64,000 nucleotides of DNA from Chloroflexota bacterium (GCA_016197225.1 JACPWC010000031.1:62001-126000); one strand, 5' to 3'; counted from the stretch's first letter, positions 17,183-26,135 are shown. The notes: a model not told the origin generated them from the letters alone. Program-made: numbers and translations.

Positions 17183-17201
17183 TTGTTAGGCGGGATTCAT
17201 C

Positions 17202-18266
17202 ATGAGCGTCGAATTTGTTTTCAGAATTATTGGAATGTTTGCTCTGGGCATCGGCGGCGGCTTTCTCGGCTTTTCGGTGGCCGAATTTTTTGGCTTGTCG
17301 CGCGACTTCTGGGCAGTGGTGTTCGCCGCAGTGGGAGCGTTAACCGGGCTGGTGGCGACTCCCTATCTGACCACCCGCCCGGCTCGCTGGCTGCGCAACC
17401 AGATCGGGTTGTTGCCGACACGAGTGCTGGTGGCCGGGATGGCCGGGTTGATTGTGGGCCTGGGCGTTGCGGCGCTGGTGTCGGTGCCGCTCTCTTTGCT
17501 TCCCGCGCCTCTGGGCCGCGTTTTGCCTTTTGTGGCCGTGCTGTTGTTTAGCTGGTTGAGCATTTCAGTTTTTGTGATGCGCCAGCACGACATCTTTACC
17601 CTCTTCCGTGACCGCCTGCCAGCCCAACACAACGAAGAAGACGCCGCCGGCGGAACACCCTCCGCAGGGGCGGCCAGCATTTTGCTCGACACCAGCGTGA
17701 TCATTGACGGGCGCATCGCCGACGTGAGCCAGACCGGCTTCATCTCCGCCCCGATGCTGGTGCCGCGCTTCATTCTCAATGAGCTTCAGCACATCGCCGA
17801 TTCGTCGGACGTGTTGCGCCGCAATCGCGGGCGGCGCGGGCTGGACATCCTCAACCGCCTGCAAAAAGAATCAGTCGTGCCGGTGCGCATCACCGACATG
17901 AACGTGGAAGGTGTACGCGAAGCCGACGACAAGCTGGTCATCCTGGCCAAGCAACTCCACAGCGCCATCCTCACCACCGATTACAATCTCAACAAAGTCG
18001 CCGGCATCCAGGGCGTCACCGTCCTCAACATCAACGACCTGGCCAACGCCGTCAAAGCCGTCGTCCTGCCCGGCGAAAGTATGACGGTGAAAGTGATTCA
18101 GGAAGGCAAAGAGCAGGGGCAGGGCGTGGGCTACCTGGATGACGGCACGATGGTGGTGGTGGAAGACGGTCGCCGCCTCATGAACCAGAATGTAGACCTC
18201 ATCGTCACCAAAGTCTTGCAAACCGCCGCCGGGCGGATGATTTTTGCCAAGCCGGATCGTTCGTAA
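17202..18266 (+). CDS. Membrane PIN/TRAM-domain protein (YacL family)
   Basis: 354 residues: four membrane helices within 1-125, a PIN-like nuclease domain from about 162 (LLDTSVIIDGRIADV, then Asp-rich motifs including EADDKL and LTTDYNL), and a C-terminal TRAM domain from about 285 (GESMTVKVIQEGKEQGQGVGYLDDG is the RNA-binding barrel region). This order is that of Bacillus YacL and relatives, membrane-tethered predicted RNases. In many bacteria the gene neighbours radA or the isoprenoid ispD/ispF genes; here it lies between radA and cysS. ATG 17202 is preceded by AGGCGGG. Its upstream terminator suggests attenuation. Confidence 0.92.
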   Translation: MSVEFVFRIIGMFALGIGGGFLGFSVAEFFGLSRDFWAVVFAAVGALTGLVATPYLTTRPARWLRNQIGLLPTRVLVAGMAGLIVGLGVAALVSVPLSLLPAPLGRVLPFVAVLLFSWLSISVFVMRQHDIFTLFRDRLPAQHNEEDAAGGTPSAGAASILLDTSVIIDGRIADVSQTGFISAPMLVPRFILNELQHIADSSDVLRRNRGRRGLDILNRLQKESVVPVRITDMNVEGVREADDKLVILAKQLHSAILTTDYNLNKVAGIQGVTVLNINDLANAVKAVVLPGESMTVKVIQEGKEQGQGVGYLDDGTMVVVEDGRRLMNQNVDLIVTKVLQTAAGRMIFAKPDRS

Positions 18267-18329
18267 TAACCAATTACCAATAACCAATTTTGTGTAATTG
18301 GTAATTGGTAATTGGTTATTAGTTATTGT
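18264..18329. repeat. Dispersed inverted repeat (CCAATTACCAATAACC type)
   Basis: Left arm 18264-18288 is made of AATAACCAATTACC words; right arm 18296-18323 is its reverse complement with one extra unit. The repeat begins with the stop codon of the PIN/TRAM gene and ends just before the cysS start. Related words occur at 31506 and 36373. It forms a long AT-rich hairpin. Confidence 0.85.
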
Positions 18330-18330
18330 T

Positions 18331-19779
18331 ATGCCTCTTATCATCTACAACACCCTCACTCGCAAAAAAGAAGAATTCAAACCGCTGGTCGAAGGCCGGG
18401 TGCGTATGTATGTCTGCGGCCCGACGGTGTACGACTATTCGCACATCGGCCACGCCAAAACCTACGTGGCCTTCGACACGGTTGTGCGCTACCTGCGCTG
18501 GCGCGGCTTCAACGTCCGCTACGTGCAAAACATCACCGACGTCGGCCACCTGCTCGACAGCGGCGAAGACCGCATCCTCAAAGGCGCGGCCCGCGAGCGC
18601 GTGGAGCCGATGGAAATTGTGGAGAAGTACGCCCGCGCCTACTTTGAAGACATGGACGCCCTCGGCGTCCAGCGCCCCGACATCTCGCCCCGCGCCAGCG
18701 CCCACGTGCCGGAGCAGATCGAGATGATCAAGACCCTCATCGAAAAGGGCAACGCCTACGAAGCGGACGGCTCGGTGTACTTCGACGTCTCGTCGTTCAA
18801 GGACTACGGCAAACTCTCCGGGCGCAAAGTGGAAGAATTGGAAGAAGGCACGCGCGAGCAGGTGCGAAGCGACAAGCGCCACCCCGAAGATTTTGCCCTC
18901 TGGAAGAAAGCCGCGCCCGAACATATTTTGCGCTGGGCCAGCCCCTGGGGCTGGGGCTTCCCCGGCTGGCACATCGAATGCTCGGCCATGTCGGCCAAGT
19001 ACCTCGGCGAAACGTTCGACATTCACGGCGGCGGCGTGGACAACATCTTTCCGCACAACGAATGTGAAGTAGCCCAGAGCGAAGCCGCCAACGGCCAGCC
19101 CTTTGCCAACTACTGGATGCTCACCGGCTCACTCACCGTCGAAGGCGTGAAGATGAGCAAGAGCCTGGGCAACTTCGTCACCGTCAAGGACATCCTCAAA
19201 AAATACCGCCCCGAGGCCGTGCGCTTCTTCATCCTCACCGGCCACTATCGCGGGCCGATTGATTTTTCGGACGAGGCCCTGGAAGCGGCCAGCAAAGGCT
19301 GGGAGCGACTCGCGGCCCCGGCGCTGACGGCGCGACAACGACTCCGCGCCCCCGGCCTTGCCGGTGAAACCGACTCTGGGGTGGAGGCCGCCATTGCCGA
19401 CGCCCGCGCCGCTTTCGTCACCGCGATGGACGACGACTTCAACACCGCCGCCGCCCTGGCCGGGCTGTTCGAGTTCAACAAGATCGTCAACACCCTGCTC
19501 AACGCCGACACATCCCCTGCGCGCGGATCGCTCGAAGCCATTGACGCCTTCTATCGCGAAGTTGGCGGGCAGGTGCTGGGCGTCATTCCAGAGGCGGCTT
19601 CATCTTCCAGCGACGCCAACGCTGAGCGCGAAGCCGGCCTCATCCAGTTTCTCATCGAACTTCGGGCCGAAGCCCGCAAGCGCAAAGACTTTGCCACGGG
19701 CGACGCCATTCGCAAACGCCTGGCCGAGTTGGGCGTGACGCTTGAAGATGGCAAAGATGGAACAACCTGGAAAATCTAA
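18331..19779 (+). CDS. cysS: Cysteine--tRNA ligase
   Basis: 482 residues from ATG 18331 ([16 protein letters not shown]); the longer frame from 18298 is encoded by the repeat and is rejected. Class I synthetase motifs are complete: [15 protein letters not shown] with HIGH at 37-40 and KMSKS at 274-278, plus zinc ligands in GWHIECSAM and a PHNE motif. It charges tRNA-Cys with cysteine in the cytoplasm. The 3' part is the usual helical anticodon-binding domain ending in [12 protein letters not shown]. It is GC-rich, like its housekeeping neighbours. Confidence 0.97.
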   Translation: MPLIIYNTLTRKKEEFKPLVEGRVRMYVCGPTVYDYSHIGHAKTYVAFDTVVRYLRWRGFNVRYVQNITDVGHLLDSGEDRILKGAARERVEPMEIVEKYARAYFEDMDALGVQRPDISPRASAHVPEQIEMIKTLIEKGNAYEADGSVYFDVSSFKDYGKLSGRKVEELEEGTREQVRSDKRHPEDFALWKKAAPEHILRWASPWGWGFPGWHIECSAMSAKYLGETFDIHGGGVDNIFPHNECEVAQSEAANGQPFANYWMLTGSLTVEGVKMSKSLGNFVTVKDILKKYRPEAVRFFILTGHYRGPIDFSDEALEAASKGWERLAAPALTARQRLRAPGLAGETDSGVEAAIADARAAFVTAMDDDFNTAAALAGLFEFNKIVNTLLNADTSPARGSLEAIDAFYREVGGQVLGVIPEAASSSSDANAEREAGLIQFLIELRAEARKRKDFATGDAIRKRLAELGVTLEDGKDGTTWKI

Positions 19780-19850
19780 ATCCCAAACCCCAAGACCAAA
19801 ATTCAAAACGTTGATGTTGGGATTTTGGAAATTGGGATTTGGGATTTTCC
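19776..19850. repeat. Dispersed inverted repeat (AAATCCCAAA type)
   Basis: AAATCCCAAA (19778-19787) is matched by TTTGGGATTT (19838-19847), with several further TTGGGATTT words between. It overlaps the cysS stop and fills the space to the next start codon. The sequence style is that of non-coding dispersed repeats, not of a T-tract terminator. Confidence 0.75.
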
Positions 19851-20639
19851 ATGAGTGAGTTTCTCTACCGCCGCAACGTCGTCCTCGAAACCCTGCGCGC
19901 CGGGCGGCGCGACCTGCGACGACTATTCGTCGCCGACGATGCCGACCAGGACTCTCTGCGCGAAGTGCTGGCCGAAGCCAAAAAGCGCAACCTCAAAACG
20001 GATCGCAAGCCCCGCAAAGACCTGAACGTTATCAGCCACGGCGACAACCACCAGGGCGTCGCCCTCGAAGTCGGCCCTTATCCTTACGCCGACTTCGACG
20101 AGGTGTTGGCCCGCGCCGAGTCGGCAGGCGAGCAACCGCTGTTGCTGTTGCTCGATCAGGTGCAAGACCCGGCCAACGTAGGCCGCCTGCTTCGCACTGC
20201 CGAAGCCTGCGGCGTGCATGGCGTGCTGATGCCCGACAAAGGTAGCGGCGAGATCACGCCCGCCGTCGTCACCGCCTCGATGGGCGCGAGTGAACACATG
20301 CTGGTGACTCGCGTGGGCAATCTGGCGCGCACGATTGATTTGCTCAAGAAGTCGGACGTTTGGATCGCCGGCCTCGACCTGGCGCCCGATTCGCAAACGC
20401 TGGGGCAGGTTGACCTCAACCGGGCGCTGGCGATTGTGGTGGGCAACGAAGGCAGCGGCCTGCGGCGGCTGGTGCGCGAGAAGTGCGATTTGCTCATTCG
20501 CCTGCCTATGCGCGGTCACGTTCAATCCCTCAACGCCGCCGTCGCCGGTTCCATTGTGCTTTACGCCGCCTGGCAAGCGAGAGGGTTTGTGAGTGAAAAG
20601 TCGGGGTCACCGGCTGGAACTGATTCGACGGCACGGTGA
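19851..20639 (+). CDS. rlmB: TrmH/SpoU-family RNA 2'-O-methyltransferase (RlmB-like)
   Basis: 262 residues from ATG 19851; the 12-base extension upstream is repeat-encoded. It has an N-terminal RNA-binding domain (1-90) followed by a SPOUT domain with the three family motifs: LLLDQVQDPANVGRLLRTAEA, IVVGNEGSGLR and RLPMRGHVQSLNAAVAG. Members methylate ribose in 23S rRNA or tRNA using SAM through a trefoil knot. The exact target (G2251 in the case of E. coli RlmB) is not proved by sequence. Position after cysS is common for this gene in bacteria. The symbol is a family-level assignment. Confidence 0.88.
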   Translation: MSEFLYRRNVVLETLRAGRRDLRRLFVADDADQDSLREVLAEAKKRNLKTDRKPRKDLNVISHGDNHQGVALEVGPYPYADFDEVLARAESAGEQPLLLLLDQVQDPANVGRLLRTAEACGVHGVLMPDKGSGEITPAVVTASMGASEHMLVTRVGNLARTIDLLKKSDVWIAGLDLAPDSQTLGQVDLNRALAIVVGNEGSGLRRLVREKCDLLIRLPMRGHVQSLNAAVAGSIVLYAAWQARGFVSEKSGSPAGTDSTAR

Positions 20640-20818
20640 AGTTTTCTGAGGTCAAGCAGTTCGACATCGCTCAACTGACCACCGCCAGCCGCCCCTACAA
20701 AACCTTCCAGCTTTTCGCTCTCCTCAAAAACGATACCCGCATCACCCTGGCCGTTGATCCCAAAGAAGCCGAAATCCGCCGCGCTCTGAGACTCGCCAGA
20801 GAGCATCTCCACAACTGA
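20636..20818 (+). CDS. Small hypothetical protein translationally coupled to rlmB
   Basis: A GTG at 20636 overlaps the rlmB stop (GTGA), giving 60 residues. The translation (KFSEVKQFDIAQLTTASRP, ending in ALRLAREHLHN) is protein-like, with a short beta pattern and a C-terminal amphipathic helix. It has no known motif. Overlap suggests re-initiation after rlmB. No terminator is seen in the 190 bases that follow. Confidence 0.5.
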   Translation: MKFSEVKQFDIAQLTTASRPYKTFQLFALLKNDTRITLAVDPKEAEIRRALRLAREHLHN

Positions 20819-21010
20819 GTCGGCCAAAACCTGGAATAAGGCCATGTGGTCGTGGACGAGAGTCGATCACGGCTTCTTTACGACTCCCTGAAGAATGTCA
20901 CAGGATGGACGGTACATCTGGCACTACGACCTTTAACCTGAATCGGTAGAATGGCGGCTATTCAAATAGAAATTACCCACTTCGATTCACTTTCAAAGGA
21001 GAGACCTTCA

Positions 21011-22039
21011 ATGCAATTCGACAATCTTTCACGCCGCAATTTTCTCAAAGTCGCCGGACTGGCCGGGGCCGCCGCCGGTATTTCGGCTTGCGCCGGCTCG
21101 GCGCCCGTGCCGCCCACCGCCACCAATGTTACGGCGCACGTGGAAAGCACCCAGTCTCAGGGCGAGACCGCCGAGGAGATGGACAATAAACACAAGGAAC
21201 GGGTTGATGTTTTCCTGGCCGGCATCGGCAAAGACCCCAGCTTCTGGGGCGCGAAGCTGCCGTTCACCGAAGTGGACGGCTTCAAAGTTTTTGAAGTGAC
21301 ATGCAAAGATGTAAAGTGGGAGATCGAACCGGGCAAGAGCATTGATGCTATGGCTTACAATGGCATCGTCCCCGGCCCGGAGATTCGCATCACCGAGGGC
21401 GACAAAGTGCGAGTGGTGGTGAAGAATGAGATGGTGCAAAGCACGGCTATTCACTTTCACGGCGTGCTGGTTCCCAATTCAATGGATGGCGTGCCTTTCG
21501 TCACTCAGCCGCCGATCAAAAATGGCGAGACGTTTACCTACGAGTTCACCGCCCGCAACCCCGGCTCGCACATGTATCACTCGCACCACAACGCCGCCGA
21601 GCAGGTGACCAAAGGCTTGATAGCGCCGTTTATCATCGAGCCGAAAGACAGGAGCGCCGATCCGGACTATGACGCCGAGTATACGATGGTACTCAACGAC
21701 ACCGGCATTGGCCTGACTATTAACGGCAAGTCGTTCCCTTACACCCAGCCCATCGTCGCCAAACTGGGTGACAGGATTCGAATTCGCTACATGAACGAAG
21801 GCCTGCTCATCCATCCAATGCACTTGCACGGTCTGCCACAGCAGGTGTTTTCCAAGGATGGCTGGAATTTGGCTAATCCTTACATGTGCGACACGCTCAA
21901 CGTCGCGCCCGGCGAACGCTATGATGTGCTCGTAGATTGCACCGAAGCAGGCGCGTGGGCCTTCCACTGCCACATCCTCACTCATGCCGAGTCGGCGGCA
22001 GGCATGTTTGGCATGGTGACGGCGCTGGTAGTGCAGTAA
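21011..22039 (+). CDS. Small two-domain multicopper oxidase, Tat-exported
   Basis: ATG 21011 has AAAGGAG upstream; 342 residues. A Tat signal (SRRNFLKVAGLAG) and Ala/Gly stretch with Cys suggest export, possibly as a lipoprotein. Two cupredoxin domains contain all four His-x-His copper motifs: HFHG, HSHH, HPMHLHG and HCHILTHAESAAGM. The last one supplies the type 1 copper site. Three-domain laccases are about 500 residues, so this size fits small laccases that work as trimers with active sites between subunits. Likely role: oxidation of phenolics, metals or nitrite-type substrates outside the cell; the substrate is not decided. An SCO-type copper chaperone is encoded nearby. Confidence 0.9.
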   Translation: MQFDNLSRRNFLKVAGLAGAAAGISACAGSAPVPPTATNVTAHVESTQSQGETAEEMDNKHKERVDVFLAGIGKDPSFWGAKLPFTEVDGFKVFEVTCKDVKWEIEPGKSIDAMAYNGIVPGPEIRITEGDKVRVVVKNEMVQSTAIHFHGVLVPNSMDGVPFVTQPPIKNGETFTYEFTARNPGSHMYHSHHNAAEQVTKGLIAPFIIEPKDRSADPDYDAEYTMVLNDTGIGLTINGKSFPYTQPIVAKLGDRIRIRYMNEGLLIHPMHLHGLPQQVFSKDGWNLANPYMCDTLNVAPGERYDVLVDCTEAGAWAFHCHILTHAESAAGMFGMVTALVVQ

Positions 22040-22058
22040 CCGGCGCAAATCCCGACGT

Positions 22059-22112
22059 ATTACGTGTTGCGTATTTCGTAAACTTCTTCAACGGAATACG
22101 CAATATGTTTAT
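22059..22112. repeat. Dispersed inverted repeat (TTGCGTATT / AATACGCAA type)
   Basis: TTGCGTATTTCGT is matched by ACGGAATACGCAA 11 bases later (one G-T pair), making a 13-bp hairpin between the oxidase stop and the M23 start. The same words recur in a larger cluster at 63483-63545. Confidence 0.8.
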
Positions 22113-22129
22113 GGTATATTCCGGCGCGT

Positions 22130-23605
22130 ATGCGTTTGCTCGCGCCGGTTTTGATTCTTGCCTTGTTGCTGATCTCGTGCAACGGAGGGGCCGCAACGCC
22201 GCCGGCGGCAACCCTGCCCCCGCCGCCGACTCAGGCTCTGCCCACCGAACACGCCCCCCAACCGTTGGCCGCCACCCCGTTGCCGACTCGCGTCCGCTGG
22301 CAGTTTGGCGAGGTGTTGCCTTACACCGTCCAGCCGGGCGACACATTGATCGCCCTGGCCGCGCACTTCAACACCTCGCCCGAAGCCGTTCAACAACTCA
22401 ACCCCGATTTTGATTTTGCAACTTACGGCACGCTACCGCCCGGCCAGGCCCTGACTCTGCCCGCTTATTATGCGCCGCTGATCGGCACGCCCTATCACCT
22501 CATCCCCGACAGCGAGTTGGTAGCAAGCGCGAGCCAGAAACATTTCTCGGCTAAAGCAACCATTTTGGAGTACAACGGCTTCCTCAGCCGCTACTCGGAA
22601 TATGCCGAAGAGGAGACGCGGCCCAGTTGGGAGATCGTCGAGCGCGTGGCGCGCGATTATTCAATCAGCCCGCGCCTGTTGCTGGCCCTCGTCGAGTATC
22701 GCTCCGGCGCGCTCACTCAGCCGGGGGTGTCCGATTTCACTTATCCACTCGGACATCGCGACCCTTTGCAGACCGGTTTGCACAAGCAGTTGGTGTGGGC
22801 GGCAGAGCAGTTGACCCGCGGCTACTATGGCTGGCGGAGCGGCGAACGGGTGGAAGTGAGCCTGGCTGACGGGCACGTAGAGCGCCTCGACTTTTGGCAG
22901 AACGCGGGCACGGCGGCCCTGCACACGCTCTTCGGGGCGTTGATGGACTCGGAAGAATTTACAGTGGCGGTTTCCCCGGACGGATTTGGCGCGGCCTATC
23001 ACAAGTTATTCGGCGATCCATTCATGAATGAAATCACCATCATCCCCGCCAACCTGCAACAGCCCGACCTGGCCCTGCCGTTTTTGGTTGGCAAAATTTG
23101 GAGTTACACCGGCGGGCCACACCCGGTTTGGGGTGACAACACACCCTGGGGCGCGCTGGACTTTGCCCCGCCGGCGGTAACGGGCGGGTGCGGTTACTCG
23201 ACGGAGTGGGTGACGGCGGTGGGCGACGGCCTGATCACGCGCAGCAGCGAGTCGGCGGTGGTGCTGGACTTGGACGGCGATGGCGACGACCGCACCGGCT
23301 GGGTGATGTTTTATTACCACATGGGAAGCGACGACCTGGCGGCAGCCGGGTCGGTGGTGAAGACCGGCGATATGCTAGGTCACCCGTCGTGTGAAGGGGG
23401 CCGGGCCACCGGCACGCACGTCCACGTGGCCCGGCGCTACAACGGCGAGTGGATGCCGGTGGATGGCCCGATGCCGTTTGTGTTGAGCGGCTGGATGGCC
23501 CACGTAGCTGACGAACCTTACAAAGGCACGCTCACTTACGACTTCCCGGCCTTGAAGATCGAAGCCTGCACTTGCGTGACGGCGAACAATTCGCTGTCGC
23601 GTTAG
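22130..23605 (+). CDS. LysM and M23-like peptidase lipoprotein
   Basis: 491 residues. The start MRLLAPVLILALLLISC is a lipoprotein signal with the lipobox ISC, followed by a Pro/Thr-rich linker. A LysM peptidoglycan-binding domain covers about 63-112 (YTVQPGDTLIALAAHFN). The middle is a helical region, and the C-terminal third is an M23/lysostaphin-type fold with GALDFAPP and GTHVHVARRYNGEWM. The first zinc His of classical M23 enzymes (HxxxD) appears replaced in the DFAPP motif, so activity is uncertain. It probably acts on, or binds, the cell wall at the outer face of the membrane. Confidence 0.85.
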   Translation: MRLLAPVLILALLLISCNGGAATPPAATLPPPPTQALPTEHAPQPLAATPLPTRVRWQFGEVLPYTVQPGDTLIALAAHFNTSPEAVQQLNPDFDFATYGTLPPGQALTLPAYYAPLIGTPYHLIPDSELVASASQKHFSAKATILEYNGFLSRYSEYAEEETRPSWEIVERVARDYSISPRLLLALVEYRSGALTQPGVSDFTYPLGHRDPLQTGLHKQLVWAAEQLTRGYYGWRSGERVEVSLADGHVERLDFWQNAGTAALHTLFGALMDSEEFTVAVSPDGFGAAYHKLFGDPFMNEITIIPANLQQPDLALPFLVGKIWSYTGGPHPVWGDNTPWGALDFAPPAVTGGCGYSTEWVTAVGDGLITRSSESAVVLDLDGDGDDRTGWVMFYYHMGSDDLAAAGSVVKTGDMLGHPSCEGGRATGTHVHVARRYNGEWMPVDGPMPFVLSGWMAHVADEPYKGTLTYDFPALKIEACTCVTANNSLSR

Positions 23606-23643
23606 AAAAAGAAACCCTGCCACCAGAAATCTCGCAATGAGTT

Positions 23644-24270
23644 TCATTCATCCTTCTGTGAACTGCGAGAGATCAAGTAATTGAGATCGCTGACAATCTC
23701 CTGTGAACGAACGCCAAAAGGAAAGGTGAGCCGCAGGCGGAACTGAGGATCGATCAAGTACACGTAAGCCGAGTGGCTCACCAGATAACCAGCCGCTGAA
23801 ACCGATATTTTCTTTTCGTATTTAACGCCGTAGGCTTGCGCCGCCGCCGCCACCTCGTCCGGCGAGCCGGTCAGCCCGATGAAGTCGGCTCCAAAATGGG
23901 CTACGTAACGTTTCAAAATGTCGGCGCTGTCGCGCTCCGGGTCCAGCGTCACAAAAACCACTCGCACCTGTTCGGCCTGGGCCGGGCTGAGCGCCTCCTT
24001 CACCTGCCGCAAATTCGCCAGCGTGGCCGGGCACACATCCGGGCAGGAGGTATAACCGTAAGACAGCAGAATCCATTGGCCGCGTAAATCGTCGAGCGAA
24101 AAAATTTGCCCGTCGCCGTTGGTGAGGGTGAAATTAGCGGCGACGGCAGGCGGGCTGGCGGCCACACCAGAAAACGTGTGAGCATTTTTCAGCGTCAGCC
24201 AGGCGGCGGCGCCGCCAACCGCGACCAGCAGAACGAGGCCGGCAATGATGATCCACTTGCTTAGCCTCAT
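23644..24270 (-). CDS. SCO1/SenC-family copper chaperone
   Basis: ATG at 24270 (MRLSKWIIIAGLVLL) has AGGAG just upstream; the ORF continues 21 codons further without a ribosome site. 208 residues: one N-terminal membrane anchor, then a thioredoxin-like fold with copper-binding SCPDVC and the distal His in VSHSAYVYLID. SCO proteins deliver copper to cytochrome oxidase CuA or protect against oxidants at the outer membrane face. The multicopper oxidase gene 1.6 kb away is a plausible client. It faces the LysM/M23 gene, with no clear terminator between them. Confidence 0.92.
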   Translation of the reverse strand: MRLSKWIIIAGLVLLVAVGGAAAWLTLKNAHTFSGVAASPPAVAANFTLTNGDGQIFSLDDLRGQWILLSYGYTSCPDVCPATLANLRQVKEALSPAQAEQVRVVFVTLDPERDSADILKRYVAHFGADFIGLTGSPDEVAAAAQAYGVKYEKKISVSAAGYLVSHSAYVYLIDPQFRLRLTFPFGVRSQEIVSDLNYLISRSSQKDE

Positions 24271-24440
24271 AAGATGCTCCTGCCTGGATAAATTTGGAGT
24301 TGTGATCAAAAAGTCGGTATGCTTCATAAGCAAAGTAATCTCTATCCGGTCGGAATACTCCCAAACTTTATCCGATGAGACCGAGACTGCTCAGTGATGG
24401 AAATCATGTTTTGCTGGTGACAAATCACTGGCCCAAATAA

Positions 24441-24473
24441 AAAAGCCTCTCACCAGTCTGGTGAGAGGCTTTT
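24441..24473 (-). terminator. Bidirectional intrinsic terminator after the EamA gene
   Basis: Perfect 15-base arms (AAAAGCCTCTCACCA and its complement) around a 3-base loop. On the minus strand the stem is followed by TTTTTTATTT, so it ends the leftward Lrp-EamA operon 15 bases after its stop. Confidence 0.92.
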
Positions 24474-24488
24474 GATGGAAACCCCGGC

Positions 24489-25397
24489 TCAATCGGCGGC
24501 CGGGGCAACCGCCACTTGTTTGACGAACAGCTTCATATTCAGAACGACGATGCCCCCGGCCACCAAAAGCGTGCCGGCGATCAGCCGCCAGTCGGCCACT
24601 TCTTTGAGAAAGACGATACCAAGAATCACGCCGATGACGGGAAAAACGTAGGTGACCACCGAAGCCCGGGTCGGCCCCCAGGCGTTGATCAAATAGAAGA
24701 ATAGCAAGTAAGCCACGCACGAGCCTAAAACGCCCAGCCAGGCCACGGCGAGCCAGGTGAGCGGCAGGGCCGGGAATCGCAGTGGCGACTCGGCGACTGG
24801 GGTGACGATCCACAACATCACGTCGGCGATGAGCAGGATCATGGTGGACTGAACCACCGGCGGCTGGCCCCGGAGATATTTGCGCGAGAAGGTGATGGCG
24901 GTGGCGTAGCAAATCGAGGCGGCGATCACGGCCAGTTGTCCGAAAAGATTGCCGTGAATCCCTTGCGGCCCGATGTCCCGGCTTACCAGCACTACCACGC
25001 CGATGAAGCCGATGACCAGGCCGGCGATGCGGGCCGGGGTGATCTTTTCGTCGCCCAACCAGAAATGGGCGATGACGATGGTGAACAGCGGCACGGTTCC
25101 GTTGAGAATGGAAGCCAGCCCCGAGTCAATTTTGGTTTCGCCCCACGAGATGAGGACGAAAGGAACGGCGGTGTTGAAAACGCCCATGAACAGGAAGGCC
25201 AGCAGAACGCGGCGGTCACGTGGAAATGATTGTCGTTGCAAGCTCAACACGACGATTAGACCGAGAAGGCCGAAGAGCAGGCGCAGGGCAACAAGCATGA
25301 ACGGCCCAATCTCATACACGGCTACTTTTATCCATAAAAACGATGAGCCCCAGATGAGGCCCAGCAGGGCGAAGGCGATCCATTCCTTGAGTTTCAT
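24489..25397 (-). CDS. EamA/DMT-superfamily transporter
   Basis: 302 residues with ten membrane helices arranged as two EamA repeats; the opening FALLGLIWGSSFLWIKVAV is typical. Members export amino acids or other small metabolites across the inner membrane. The start ATG overlaps the stop of the Lrp/AsnC gene by four bases (ATGA), so the regulator and exporter are coupled. This pairing is common for amino-acid exporters under feedback control by the amino acid. The substrate is not visible. Confidence 0.92.
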   Translation of the reverse strand: MKLKEWIAFALLGLIWGSSFLWIKVAVYEIGPFMLVALRLLFGLLGLIVVLSLQRQSFPRDRRVLLAFLFMGVFNTAVPFVLISWGETKIDSGLASILNGTVPLFTIVIAHFWLGDEKITPARIAGLVIGFIGVVVLVSRDIGPQGIHGNLFGQLAVIAASICYATAITFSRKYLRGQPPVVQSTMILLIADVMLWIVTPVAESPLRFPALPLTWLAVAWLGVLGSCVAYLLFFYLINAWGPTRASVVTYVFPVIGVILGIVFLKEVADWRLIAGTLLVAGGIVVLNMKLFVKQVAVAPAAD

Positions 25398-25912
25398 TTA
25401 CCGTTCCTTTGTTTGCGAGTTGTCGTTTCAGGCTTGGCTTCTGCCGGCGCGCCCAGCACGTTGAGCGCCCCGTCTTCTTTGATGGCGGCCAGGGCGATCA
25501 TGGTCACACTGCGCGTCACCGTCAGGCGCGAGCGAATGCGGTTGAGCAAGGCGTGCAAGTCGCCTGGGTCGCCCACCCTGGTTTTGAGGATGAAGCAGTC
25601 TTCGCCGGCTACGTTGTACAACTCCAGCACGTCGGGGTCGTCGCTGACGGCTTCGATGCCGGGGCCGTATTTTTCATCAGTGGCGGCCGTGAGTCGAATG
25701 AAGGCCGTCATTGTTTTGCCAAGGGCGGCCGGATCGACGCGGACGGTGTAGCCGCCGATCACGCCTCGCTGTTCGAGTTTGCGGACGCGCTCGAACACCG
25801 AGGGCGCGGTGAGGCCCACTTCGGCGGCGATGGCGGCGTTGGTCATGCGCGCATCGCGCTGGAGCAAATCCAATATTTTACGATCGGTGTCGTCCAGTGC
25901 AACAGTTGGCAT
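25394..25912 (-). CDS. Lrp/AsnC-family transcriptional regulator
   Basis: 172 residues: winged helix-turn-helix at about 5-60 (DDTDRKILDLLQRDARMTN, EVGLTAPSVFERVRKLEQRG) and an RAM/AsnC ligand-binding domain to about 150 (NVAGEDCFILKTRVGD). Members bind amino acids and form octamers. It is the middle gene of a three-gene leftward operon and overlaps the exporter start. The promoter upstream of the operon contains a perfect GACAAAT-N5-ATTTGTC dyad, a likely autoregulatory site. Confidence 0.94.
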   Translation of the reverse strand: MPTVALDDTDRKILDLLQRDARMTNAAIAAEVGLTAPSVFERVRKLEQRGVIGGYTVRVDPAALGKTMTAFIRLTAATDEKYGPGIEAVSDDPDVLELYNVAGEDCFILKTRVGDPGDLHALLNRIRSRLTVTRSVTMIALAAIKEDGALNVLGAPAEAKPETTTRKQRNGK

Positions 25913-25913
25913 A

Positions 25914-26060
25914 TTAGCGAAACAGCAGGCATAGCAGGAAAGCGATCACCGGGATGGCGAGCCAAATCAGTTCGCCAAATGGCGTGCCGCTGTAGGCCGC
26001 TAGAACAGGCCGTTGAGTATAAGGATGGTCGTTGAATTTAGGATAACGTGAGACGTTCAT
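25914..26060 (-). CDS. 48-residue single-span membrane protein
   Basis: A short frame from ATG 26060 to TAA 25914, one base from the regulator's start. The N-terminus is polar (MNVSRYPKFNDHPYTQ) and the C-terminus is a membrane helix (LIWLAIPVIAFLLCLLF). AAAGG lies about 11 bases upstream. It sits exactly between the promoter and the regulator, so it is the first gene of the operon. I know no family; it may be a small accessory of the EamA exporter. Confidence 0.65.
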   Translation of the reverse strand: MNVSRYPKFNDHPYTQRPVLAAYSGTPFGELIWLAIPVIAFLLCLLFR

Positions 26061-26107
26061 TGTAAACTTGCCTTTCTTTGATAAACCCCTGCCAGCTTCA
26101 GCCTGTT

Positions 26108-26135
26108 ATTTTAAGACAAATTCCACATTTGTCAA
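26108..26135 (-). promoter_or_regulatory. Promoter with dyad operator of the Lrp-EamA operon
   Basis: On the minus strand TTGACA (26135-26130), a 16-base spacer and TAAAAT (26113-26108) form a near-consensus promoter. A perfect inverted repeat GACAAAT-TCCAC-ATTTGTC (plus-strand 26115-26133) covers the spacer and part of the -35 box, as expected for repression by the encoded Lrp/AsnC protein. Confidence 0.8.

Noticed and set aside
18319-19056. 245-residue minus-strand frame inside cysS
   Set aside because: Exact antisense of a full-length CysS with HIGH and KMSKS; GC-rich DNA leaves antisense frames open.
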